From assembly GCA_041862375.1 (NCBI GenBank), contig JBGVTE010000007.1, forward strand, positions 1 to 10,867: DNA of 10,867 nucleotides. The letters run 5' to 3'. Both the position numbers and the translations under genes were made by a program. The DNA is from WVZL01 sp041862375. GTDB taxonomy: Bacteria; Acidobacteriota; Aminicenantia; Aminicenantales; Aminicenantaceae. Under the pieces are notes generated by a model that worked only from the letters and a program-made list of their open reading frames with translations, was not told the DNA's origin and did not search any database. Below are positions 1 through 5,680 of this stretch, one piece after another; position 1 is the first letter of the stretch; the number at the start of each line of letters is the position of its first letter.

Positions 1-56
1 ATCTCTTTCATAGTATGCTCGGGCGGAATGTAGGGTTTGAAGGCGTTATCGCTCAT
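1..56 (-). CDS. N-terminus of probable OPT-family oligopeptide transporter (partial)
   Basis: The reverse strand opens at an ATG (56-54) and reads MSDNAFKPYIPPEHTMKEI before leaving the window. A strong Shine-Dalgarno (AAAGGAGGT on the minus strand, 61-69) lies 4-5 nt upstream of the ATG, and a good promoter lies further upstream. Together these support a real gene rather than a chance ORF. The 'FKPYIPPE..M.E.T' type opening resembles the cytoplasmic N-terminus that precedes the first membrane helix of bacterial OPT-family oligopeptide transporters, which are large multi-pass inner-membrane proteins. That assignment rests on 19 residues recalled by pattern, so it is tentative. The gene is divergent from the mreB operon and probably independent of it. 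Confidence 0.55.
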   Translation of the reverse strand, partial: MSDNAFKPYIPPEHTMKE

Positions 57-93
57 AGCTACCTCCTTTGTAAGCAATAATTAATTTTTTGGA

Positions 94-123
94 ATAATAT
101 CTTTCCCGAGGTCTAAAAGTCAA
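94..123 (-). promoter_or_regulatory. sigma70-type promoter for the leftward (OPT-like) gene
   Basis: On the minus strand, TTGACT (118-123) is followed by an 18-bp spacer and TATTAT (94-99), 5/6 matches in each hexamer. Transcription would begin near base 87, giving a ~30-nt leader that contains the AAAGGAGGT ribosome binding site. This is seen directly in the sequence; activity is inferred. Confidence 0.65.
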
Positions 124-168
124 GGGAATTTACCTGTGAATTAAAAAAAGAGTTTTAAGATTTTTTGT

Positions 169-197
169 TTGCCTCAGAGAGAAATTTGTGTTAAATA
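169..197 (+). promoter_or_regulatory. possible mreB operon promoter (extended -10)
   Basis: TTGCCT (169-174) is followed by a 17-bp spacer and TAAATA (192-197), with TGT immediately before the -10 giving an extended -10 (TGn). The hexamers are weak (4/6 and 3/6). It would put the start near base 204 and a ~23-nt leader before mreB. No better candidate is visible in the 170-bp divergent intergenic region. Confidence 0.35.
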
Positions 198-226
198 AGA
201 CCTAGTAAAATAGAAGAGAAATTGAG

Positions 227-1258
227 ATGAGTCTGTCAAGATGGTTCAAAGATAGATTGTTATGTGATTTAGCCATTGACTTAGGAACAGCTAGTACACT
301 TGTTTACATTAAAGGGAAAGGTATTGTTCTTAATGAACCTTCCGTTGTTGTTATAAATAAAGATACTGGGAAGGTTGAAGCAGTGGGAAGTCGAGCAAAG
401 GAAATGTTGGGAAAAACTCCGGCTAATGTCGTGACTATAAAGCCCATGAAAGACGGAGTCATTGCTGATTTTGAAGTAACAGAAAAAATGCTTGACTTTT
501 TCATAAAAAAATCCACCAACAACCGAAGTTTTCTGATTAGACCAAGAATTATTATCGGAATACCTACGGGAATTACTCAAGTTGAAAGACGGGCTGTTAA
601 AGACGTTGCTGTGAGGTCAAAAGCTTCAGAGGTATACTTGATAGAGCAACCCATGGCTGCAGCTGTCGGTGCTGAGCTTCCTATATCAGAGCCTACAGGA
701 AATATGATTGTTGATATTGGAGGAGGAACAACTGATATTGCGGTTATTTCACTTGATGGAATAGTCTTTAATCATTCTATAAGAATAGCAGGGAATGAAA
801 TGGATGAATCTATCATTAACTACCTCAAGAAAAAGTATAATCTGCTGATTGGAGAGAGGACTGCAGAGATGGTTAAAATACAGATAGGCTCTGCATATCC
901 CCTTGAAGAATCAATAACTATGGAAATAAAAGGGAGACATTTAAGAGAAGGAATTCCTAAAACAATTGTTATTGATGACCAGGAAATTAGAGAAGCTATG
1001 GAAGATGTGATTGTAACAATAATAAACGCTATTAAAATAGCTTTGGAAAAAACTCCTCCTGAACTTGCAGCCGATATAATTGACCGAGGTATCATTCTTA
1101 CAGGAGGGGGAGCTCTTCTCAAAAATATAGACAAACGTATCCGTGAGGAGACTCAGTTGCCAATATTTTTGCCTGAAGATCCCCTTGGAACAGTTGTATT
1201 AGGTACCGGTAAAATGCTTGATGATTTAGAGCTCTTGAAAAAAATTTCTAGTCAATAA
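227..1258 (+). CDS. mreB: Rod-shape-determining actin-like ATPase MreB
   Basis: MreB is a bacterial actin. It polymerises with ATP on the inner face of the cytoplasmic membrane and steers the elongasome that inserts lateral-wall peptidoglycan. The 343-residue length is normal for the family. Visible actin-fold motifs are phosphate 1 (DLGTAST, residues 18-24), the conserved GVIADFEVTEKML stretch, the EQPMAAAVGA segment just before phosphate 2, phosphate 2 (DIGGGTTD, 163-170) and the adenosine motif (TGGGA, 292-296). The short N-terminal MSLSRWFKDRLL segment could act as the amphipathic membrane-targeting helix seen in Gram-negative MreB. The ATG at 227 is the natural start, since the conserved DLAIDLGT follows at the usual distance. 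The ribosome site (GAAGAGAA) is only moderate. First gene of the mreBCD-mrdA-rodA operon. Confidence 0.98.
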   Translation: MSLSRWFKDRLLCDLAIDLGTASTLVYIKGKGIVLNEPSVVVINKDTGKVEAVGSRAKEMLGKTPANVVTIKPMKDGVIADFEVTEKMLDFFIKKSTNNRSFLIRPRIIIGIPTGITQVERRAVKDVAVRSKASEVYLIEQPMAAAVGAELPISEPTGNMIVDIGGGTTDIAVISLDGIVFNHSIRIAGNEMDESIINYLKKKYNLLIGERTAEMVKIQIGSAYPLEESITMEIKGRHLREGIPKTIVIDDQEIREAMEDVIVTIINAIKIALEKTPPELAADIIDRGIILTGGGALLKNIDKRIREETQLPIFLPEDPLGTVVLGTGKMLDDLELLKKISSQ

Positions 1259-1264
1259 TTCTCT

Positions 1265-2098
1265 ATGCTCCTTTTTCTGAAAGAAAGAAAGAATTTCATA
1301 ATATTTTTAACCCTGATCCTTTTTCACCTTATATTAATTTCCTTCCAAGTTTCTACTGACGGAAAGAGAATTTATTTTAAGGAGGTAATTTATTCTGCAT
1401 TTTCCCCTATTCAGCATGGAATTGCTGTTTTCTTTAAAAAAATCGGCAACATCTGGGATAACTATTTCTATCTCTTAGAGGTTCAAACGAAGAATAAGCA
1501 AATGAGAGAGGAAATATCTTTGGTTCGTCAGGAAAATTATCTTCTCAAGAGAGCTCTCCAAAGACTAAAAAACACTAAAGATATTCAGGAATACATATCA
1601 AACATACAGGATTATTTCATAATTGCCCGGGTTATAGGTGTTGACACCAGGAATGTATATAAGTCCATCAATATTGATAAGGGATCGTTGGATGGACTTA
1701 AAAAGGATATGGTAGTCCTCGATAAAAAAGGAAATTTGAGTGGCAGGATTGTAGAACCAGTTACTTTAAAGGAGGCTATTGTTCAATTGATTACAGACAT
1801 CGATAGCGGTGTTGGAGTCATATCCAAGAAAAAAGAGTTACTAGGAGTAGTATCTGGGGATGCAAGAGGAAACTGTTTGTTGAAATTCATAACCGCTACT
1901 CAAATAATAGAAGAAGGAGAAGAATTAATAACTTCAGGTTTCGATCATGTTTTTCCTCAGGGAATTAAAGTGGGCAAAGTGGTTTCTATAAAAACTGAAC
2001 ATTCCCTTTTCAAAAAAGTAGAGGTTAAGCCATATTTTAGATTAGAAGATTTAGATATGGTGGTTATCATACTGAACGATTCTCTTGAATTTTTTTAA
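1265..2098 (+). CDS. mreC: Rod-shape-determining protein MreC
   Basis: MreC is the bitopic periplasmic scaffold of the elongasome. It links MreB/MreD to PBP2 and is thought to activate PBP2. The 277-residue protein has a short cytoplasmic basic N-terminus, one membrane helix (about residues 10-28), a coiled-coil segment (about 70-105, Q/E/K/L-rich) and the two-part beta domain. Family hallmarks are the 'IDKGSLDGL..DMVVLD..GNLSGRI' stretch (137-161) and the 'TSGFDHVFPQGIKVGKV' stretch (223-239). It starts 6 bp after mreB stops. No clear Shine-Dalgarno precedes the ATG (the bases are AATAATTCTCT), which suggests translational coupling to mreB. Periplasmic localisation follows from the family and the membrane helix. 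Confidence 0.95.
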   Translation: MLLFLKERKNFIIFLTLILFHLILISFQVSTDGKRIYFKEVIYSAFSPIQHGIAVFFKKIGNIWDNYFYLLEVQTKNKQMREEISLVRQENYLLKRALQRLKNTKDIQEYISNIQDYFIIARVIGVDTRNVYKSINIDKGSLDGLKKDMVVLDKKGNLSGRIVEPVTLKEAIVQLITDIDSGVGVISKKKELLGVVSGDARGNCLLKFITATQIIEEGEELITSGFDHVFPQGIKVGKVVSIKTEHSLFKKVEVKPYFRLEDLDMVVIILNDSLEFF

Positions 2099-2106
2099 AG
2101 GAATGA

Positions 2107-2586
2107 ATGAAACACTTTGTTGAATTTTGTCTTGGGATAATAATAGCCCTTGCTCTTTACACTTTTTTAGGTAAAATTTATTTCTCTCTTCCCCAACTAA
2201 TCAATTTTTTTACTCTTGTAGTCATTTATTTTGCTCTTACCAAAGGAAAGATTTATGCCGCCTGCATGGGGACAGTGAGCGGTCTTATCCAGGACTCTTT
2301 TTCATTAGGAGTATTTGGTGTAAGTGGATTAGCTAAAACTATTATGGGTTACTCAGCTGGAATAATCTCTCAGAAAACCAATGTTCTTCCTTTCTTCCGC
2401 AATTTCATCTTCATTTTCATATTAATATGTGTAGAAATTATAATATCTCTTTTTTTCTACTACTTTATAGCTTCAGAATACGTAAAAGATATGGGTTTTT
2501 TAGTTTTCTTCCAGCCTCTGAGTAATGCTTTTTTCGGAAGTTTTATCTTCATGTTTTTAAGAAAAATTAAAATATTTAAATCTTAG
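2107..2586 (+). CDS. mreD: Rod-shape-determining membrane protein MreD
   Basis: MreD is a small polytopic inner-membrane protein of the elongasome that associates with MreC. At 159 residues it has the usual length and is almost entirely hydrophobic, with about five predictable helices (roughly 5-23, 30-47, 50-65, 98-122 and 130-151). The characteristic G-x3-D segment followed by small residues (G59, D63, then 'GVFGVSGLAK') matches the most conserved part of the family. The Shine-Dalgarno AAAGGA (2097-2102) overlaps the mreC stop codon. An out-of-frame ATG at 2103 sits just before the chosen one, but the ORF and membrane profile require 2107. Low overall conservation is normal for MreD; position between mreC and mrdA makes the call secure. 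Confidence 0.92.
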   Translation: MKHFVEFCLGIIIALALYTFLGKIYFSLPQLINFFTLVVIYFALTKGKIYAACMGTVSGLIQDSFSLGVFGVSGLAKTIMGYSAGIISQKTNVLPFFRNFIFIFILICVEIIISLFFYYFIASEYVKDMGFLVFFQPLSNAFFGSFIFMFLRKIKIFKS

Positions 2587-2594
2587 AAGAAGAA

Positions 2595-4412
2595 ATGGAC
2601 CATAAAAGTATTTATGAAGATTTATCTCTCATTATAAAGAGATCGAATAGGGCTTATATTCTTGTAAATATTTTTCTCGTTTTTCTAGTCTTTTACTTTT
2701 GGAAGGTTCAGATTATCGACCATAACCATTTTTGGAATAGGTCTGAAGCAAATAGAATACGCGAAGCTACCGCTTCTGCTCCAAGAGGATTGATAACTGA
2801 TAGAGAAGGTGCTATTTTAGCCGACAATATTGCTTCTTTTAAGGTTTCAATAATTAGAGAAAATTGTAAAAACTTTGAATTATCTTGCCAAAGAGTTTCC
2901 CGTTTTTTGAATATGGAAGAAGAAGTTTTGAAAGAAAGAATTGAAAAATATGAGTTTTTGCCTCCCTTCAAGCCCATTGTTATCAAAGAAAACTTAACTA
3001 TTAAAGAAGTCTCCATGATTGAGGCGAGAAAACTGGAATTTCCTGAAATTGTGCTTCAAACAGAGCCAAAGAGATTTTATCCATTTAAAAGCTTTGCCGC
3101 TCATACCATAGGATATCTGCAAGAATTATCATTGGAGGATATAAAATCAAACAATTACAAGGTAAGAAGTTTAGGAGAGTTGATAGGAAAGACTGGGATC
3201 GAAAAAGAATATGACTCCCTGTTACGAGGAGAAGAAGGGAAATATATTGAAGTTGTTGACAACCTCGGAAGGATTAAAGAGAAGAGAACAATAAGAGAGC
3301 CAGTGCAGGGAAGTAAAGTTAAGCTGACCTTAGATTATGAACTTCAAAAAAGAGCTGAAGAGCTTTTAGAGGGAAAGGAAGGAGCGGTAATAGTTTTGGA
3401 TGCTCAGAATGGTGAGATTTTAGCTTTAGCTAATTACCCTACTTACGATCCAAATAAATTTATCAACCGATTCACTCCTGAAGAATGGATTGATTTGATA
3501 AATAATCCAGAGTTTCCTCTTGAAAACCGAGCTATCCGGGGCCTGTATGCGCCTGGTTCTGTGTTTAAGCTTACCGTTGCTTTGAGTGCTCTTGATTTAC
3601 AACTAATTTCAGACAGAACCGTATTTTCTTGCAATGGGCGTATTAATATTTATAGTCATCCATTTTCATGCTGGTTTGCAGAAGGACATGGCCCAGTAAA
3701 CCTGACAAGCGGAATAAAGCATTCATGCAACATCTATTTTTACAATCTTGGAAAGAGATTGGGAATTGAGGAAATTGCACGCTACTCAAAGATGCTCGGT
3801 TTTGGAGAAAGAACCGGAATTGATCTTCCAGATGAGAAGGAGGGATTGATTCCAACTCCTGAGTGGAAGAAGAGAGTAAGAAATCTGCCTTGGTACCCAG
3901 GAGAAACAATTTCAGTCTCAATTGGCCAGGGGCCTATCTTGGTCACACCCATTCAAGTTGCAGTTCATACATCTCTTATTGCTAATAGAGGAGAGAGTAT
4001 TTCTCATCATCTGCTTAAATCTTATTTTGACCCGCTAACAGAAAAGGAGAATATGGTTTACCCGGTTACCAATGAAAACAGAGATGGAATAAAAAGCTCT
4101 TTTTATGAAAAGATTACCAAGGGAATGTACAAAGCGGTCAATGAAGGAGGAACAGCCAGATTAGCCATGGTAGAGGGGTATAGAGTGTGCGGAAAGACAG
4201 GCTCAACCCAAATTGTTAGCACTGTCAGGAAGAAGGATGCGGCCCGACCTAAAAAAGAAATCAAGACTCATTCTTGGTTTACAGGTTTTGCTCCGCAGGA
4301 AAATCCTAAAGTTGTTGTTACAGTGCTGGTTGAATACGGAGGTATGGGAGGAGAGACGGCTGCTCCTATTGCCAAAGAATTATTCGAACTTCACCGGAAA
4401 AGACATGATTGA
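2595..4412 (+). CDS. mrdA: Penicillin-binding protein 2, elongation-specific transpeptidase
   Basis: This is the class B PBP (PBP2) that cross-links new lateral-wall peptidoglycan with the RodA glycosyltransferase. The 605-residue protein has a short cytoplasmic tail, one membrane anchor (about 20-38), an N-terminal pedestal beginning at APRG (62-65, 'LITDREGAILADN') and containing the 'GKTGIE..YDSLLRGEEG' segment near residue 200, then the transpeptidase domain. All three catalytic motifs are intact: SxxK as S322-V-F-K325, SxN as S377-C-N379, and KTG as K534-T-G536. FtsI is the alternative, but linkage to mreBCD and rodA and the PBP2-type 'HPFSCWF..GHG' segment before SxN favour PBP2. The start ATG follows AGAAGAAG 8 bp after mreD. 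The last 8 bp overlap rodA. Confidence 0.96.
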   Translation: MDHKSIYEDLSLIIKRSNRAYILVNIFLVFLVFYFWKVQIIDHNHFWNRSEANRIREATASAPRGLITDREGAILADNIASFKVSIIRENCKNFELSCQRVSRFLNMEEEVLKERIEKYEFLPPFKPIVIKENLTIKEVSMIEARKLEFPEIVLQTEPKRFYPFKSFAAHTIGYLQELSLEDIKSNNYKVRSLGELIGKTGIEKEYDSLLRGEEGKYIEVVDNLGRIKEKRTIREPVQGSKVKLTLDYELQKRAEELLEGKEGAVIVLDAQNGEILALANYPTYDPNKFINRFTPEEWIDLINNPEFPLENRAIRGLYAPGSVFKLTVALSALDLQLISDRTVFSCNGRINIYSHPFSCWFAEGHGPVNLTSGIKHSCNIYFYNLGKRLGIEEIARYSKMLGFGERTGIDLPDEKEGLIPTPEWKKRVRNLPWYPGETISVSIGQGPILVTPIQVAVHTSLIANRGESISHHLLKSYFDPLTEKENMVYPVTNENRDGIKSSFYEKITKGMYKAVNEGGTARLAMVEGYRVCGKTGSTQIVSTVRKKDAARPKKEIKTHSWFTGFAPQENPKVVVTVLVEYGGMGGETAAPIAKELFELHRKRHD

Positions 4413-5496
4413 TAGAAGCCTTGTAAGAAATATTGATTGGGCTCTTTTAGCTCTTTTACTCTTAAATTCTGTTTTAGGAGTAGTCGTAATTTACAGTTCA
4501 TCTCATTATCTTCCCGGAAATTTATATTTTAAACAAATCATCTGGATCATTCTGAGTCTATTAGCCCTACTTTTATTCTTGGCTGTTGACTACAGGAAGA
4601 TCTTGCCTTATTCCTTCTATTTATATGTCACTTTCGTGGCTATTCTGGCAGGATTGATCATTTTTGGGAAGGTAATAGCTGGGACAAAAAGCTGGATTAA
4701 ACTTCCCTTTTTTCAGGCACAACCCTCAGAATTTGCCAAGATTATTGTCATTCTTCTCTTAGCTCATATCTTTTCAGAATACGAAATAAACTATCTTAAT
4801 TGGAAAACAGGATTTTTAGCTTTAGCTTTGGTCGCTATTCCTGCTTTTTTTATAGCCTTGCAACCGGATCTTGGAACAAATTTGACTTTTATTCCTATTC
4901 TGTTTGGGGCTTTAATTCTAGCTGGCTTGAACAGAAAGATATTGATTTTTTTATTAATCATTTCATTAGTAATCGGCATTGCTGGGTGGATTTTTTATCT
5001 TGAAGATTATCAAAAACAAAGACTTATCACCCTTGTTTCTCCCAGCCAGGACCCTCTAGGCTCTGGATATCATATCCTCCAATCTAAAATTGCCATTGGT
5101 TCAGGAGGACTTTTAGGAAAAGGATATAAAAAAGGGAGTCAAATTCAGTTGAGGTTTCTACCTGCCCGGCATACTGATTTTATATTTTCTGTCATCGGAG
5201 AAGAATTTGGATACGCGGGTGTAATTGTGATTTTTTTCGTTTATTTCTTATTTCTTTCAAGGCTGTTCCATTCTGTTGATAAATCTAGAGATAGAGCAGG
5301 GATGTACATAGTTTTTATGGTAGCCATGATGATTGCCTTTCAATTTTTTGTGAATGTCATGATGGTTGTAGGACTTTTTCCTGTAACTGGAATTCCTCTG
5401 CCTTTATTGAGCTATGGAGGGTCATCTCTTTTAACGAATTATTTAGGTATAAGCCTTGTTTTGAATGTTAAGATGAGAAGGTTTGTGAATGTTTGA
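4405..5496 (+). CDS. rodA: SEDS peptidoglycan glycosyltransferase RodA
   Basis: RodA polymerises lipid II into glycan strands as the partner of PBP2. The 363-residue, about ten-helix membrane protein shows SEDS hallmarks: 'AGTKSWI' (W97), QPSEFAK (106-112), QPDLGT (153-158), the long loop with 'DPLGSGYHILQS', 'LPARHTDFIF' in which D258 aligns with the essential Asp of RodA, and the C-terminal 'GIPLPLLSYGGSS'. An open frame runs upstream to 4213 inside mrdA, but those 64 codons are an out-of-frame reading of the PBP2 transpeptidase domain. The ATG at 4405 gives the standard MIDRSLVRNIDW start and overlaps the mrdA stop by 8 bp, implying coupled translation. Last gene of the elongasome operon. 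Its identity as RodA rather than FtsW follows from context. Confidence 0.95.
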   Translation: MIDRSLVRNIDWALLALLLLNSVLGVVVIYSSSHYLPGNLYFKQIIWIILSLLALLLFLAVDYRKILPYSFYLYVTFVAILAGLIIFGKVIAGTKSWIKLPFFQAQPSEFAKIIVILLLAHIFSEYEINYLNWKTGFLALALVAIPAFFIALQPDLGTNLTFIPILFGALILAGLNRKILIFLLIISLVIGIAGWIFYLEDYQKQRLITLVSPSQDPLGSGYHILQSKIAIGSGGLLGKGYKKGSQIQLRFLPARHTDFIFSVIGEEFGYAGVIVIFFVYFLFLSRLFHSVDKSRDRAGMYIVFMVAMMIAFQFFVNVMMVVGLFPVTGIPLPLLSYGGSSLLTNYLGISLVLNVKMRRFVNV

Positions 5497-5521
5497 AGTC
5501 ATATACACAGAATCCTGATCA

Positions 5522-5550
5522 TTCACAATGCTCGAGCATTATGTGATAAG
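5522..5550 (+). promoter_or_regulatory. possible promoter with palindromic operator upstream of the radical SAM gene
   Basis: TTCACA (5522-5527, 5/6) is followed by a 17-bp spacer and GATAAG (5545-5550, 4/6). The spacer is largely filled by a 14-bp perfect palindrome, AATGCTCGAGCATT (5527-5540). Outer arms TCACA and TGTGA extend the symmetry with a 2-nt offset. No T-run follows, so an operator reads better than a terminator. The transcript would start near 5557 with a ~124-nt leader. Confidence 0.35.
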
Positions 5551-5568
5551 CAATATCTTATTGATTGT

Positions 5569-5585
5569 TTAACTTCTCAAGTTAA
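5569..5585 (+). repeat. short perfect inverted repeat in the radical SAM leader
   Basis: TTAACTT (5569-5575) and AAGTTAA (5579-5585) flank CTC. In RNA this is a 7-bp stem with a 3-nt loop and a single G-C pair, so it is weak. TTGTTCCTTTT follows. It could be a weak terminator after rodA, an operator half, or chance in AT-rich DNA. Confidence 0.3.
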
Positions 5586-5680
5586 TTGTTCCTTTTCACT
5601 GGCAATTAAAAATCTCAAACCATAGCGGAGATAATATGAAATAAAGATTAATTTAAATTATTATATTGTATGAGAAAATA

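Noticed and set aside
281..1134. Minus-strand ORFs antisense to mreB
   Set aside because: They are frame shadows of a fully conserved MreB coding region, with no ribosome sites or recognisable products.
4213..4404. 64-codon N-terminal extension of rodA
   Set aside because: It lies in another frame of the PBP2 transpeptidase domain. The ATG at 4405 gives the standard RodA N-terminus and stop/start overlap.
5569..5595. Rho-independent terminator after rodA
   Set aside because: The stem has only one G-C pair, a 3-nt loop and an interrupted T-tract, too weak to call a terminator; it is listed only as an inverted repeat.
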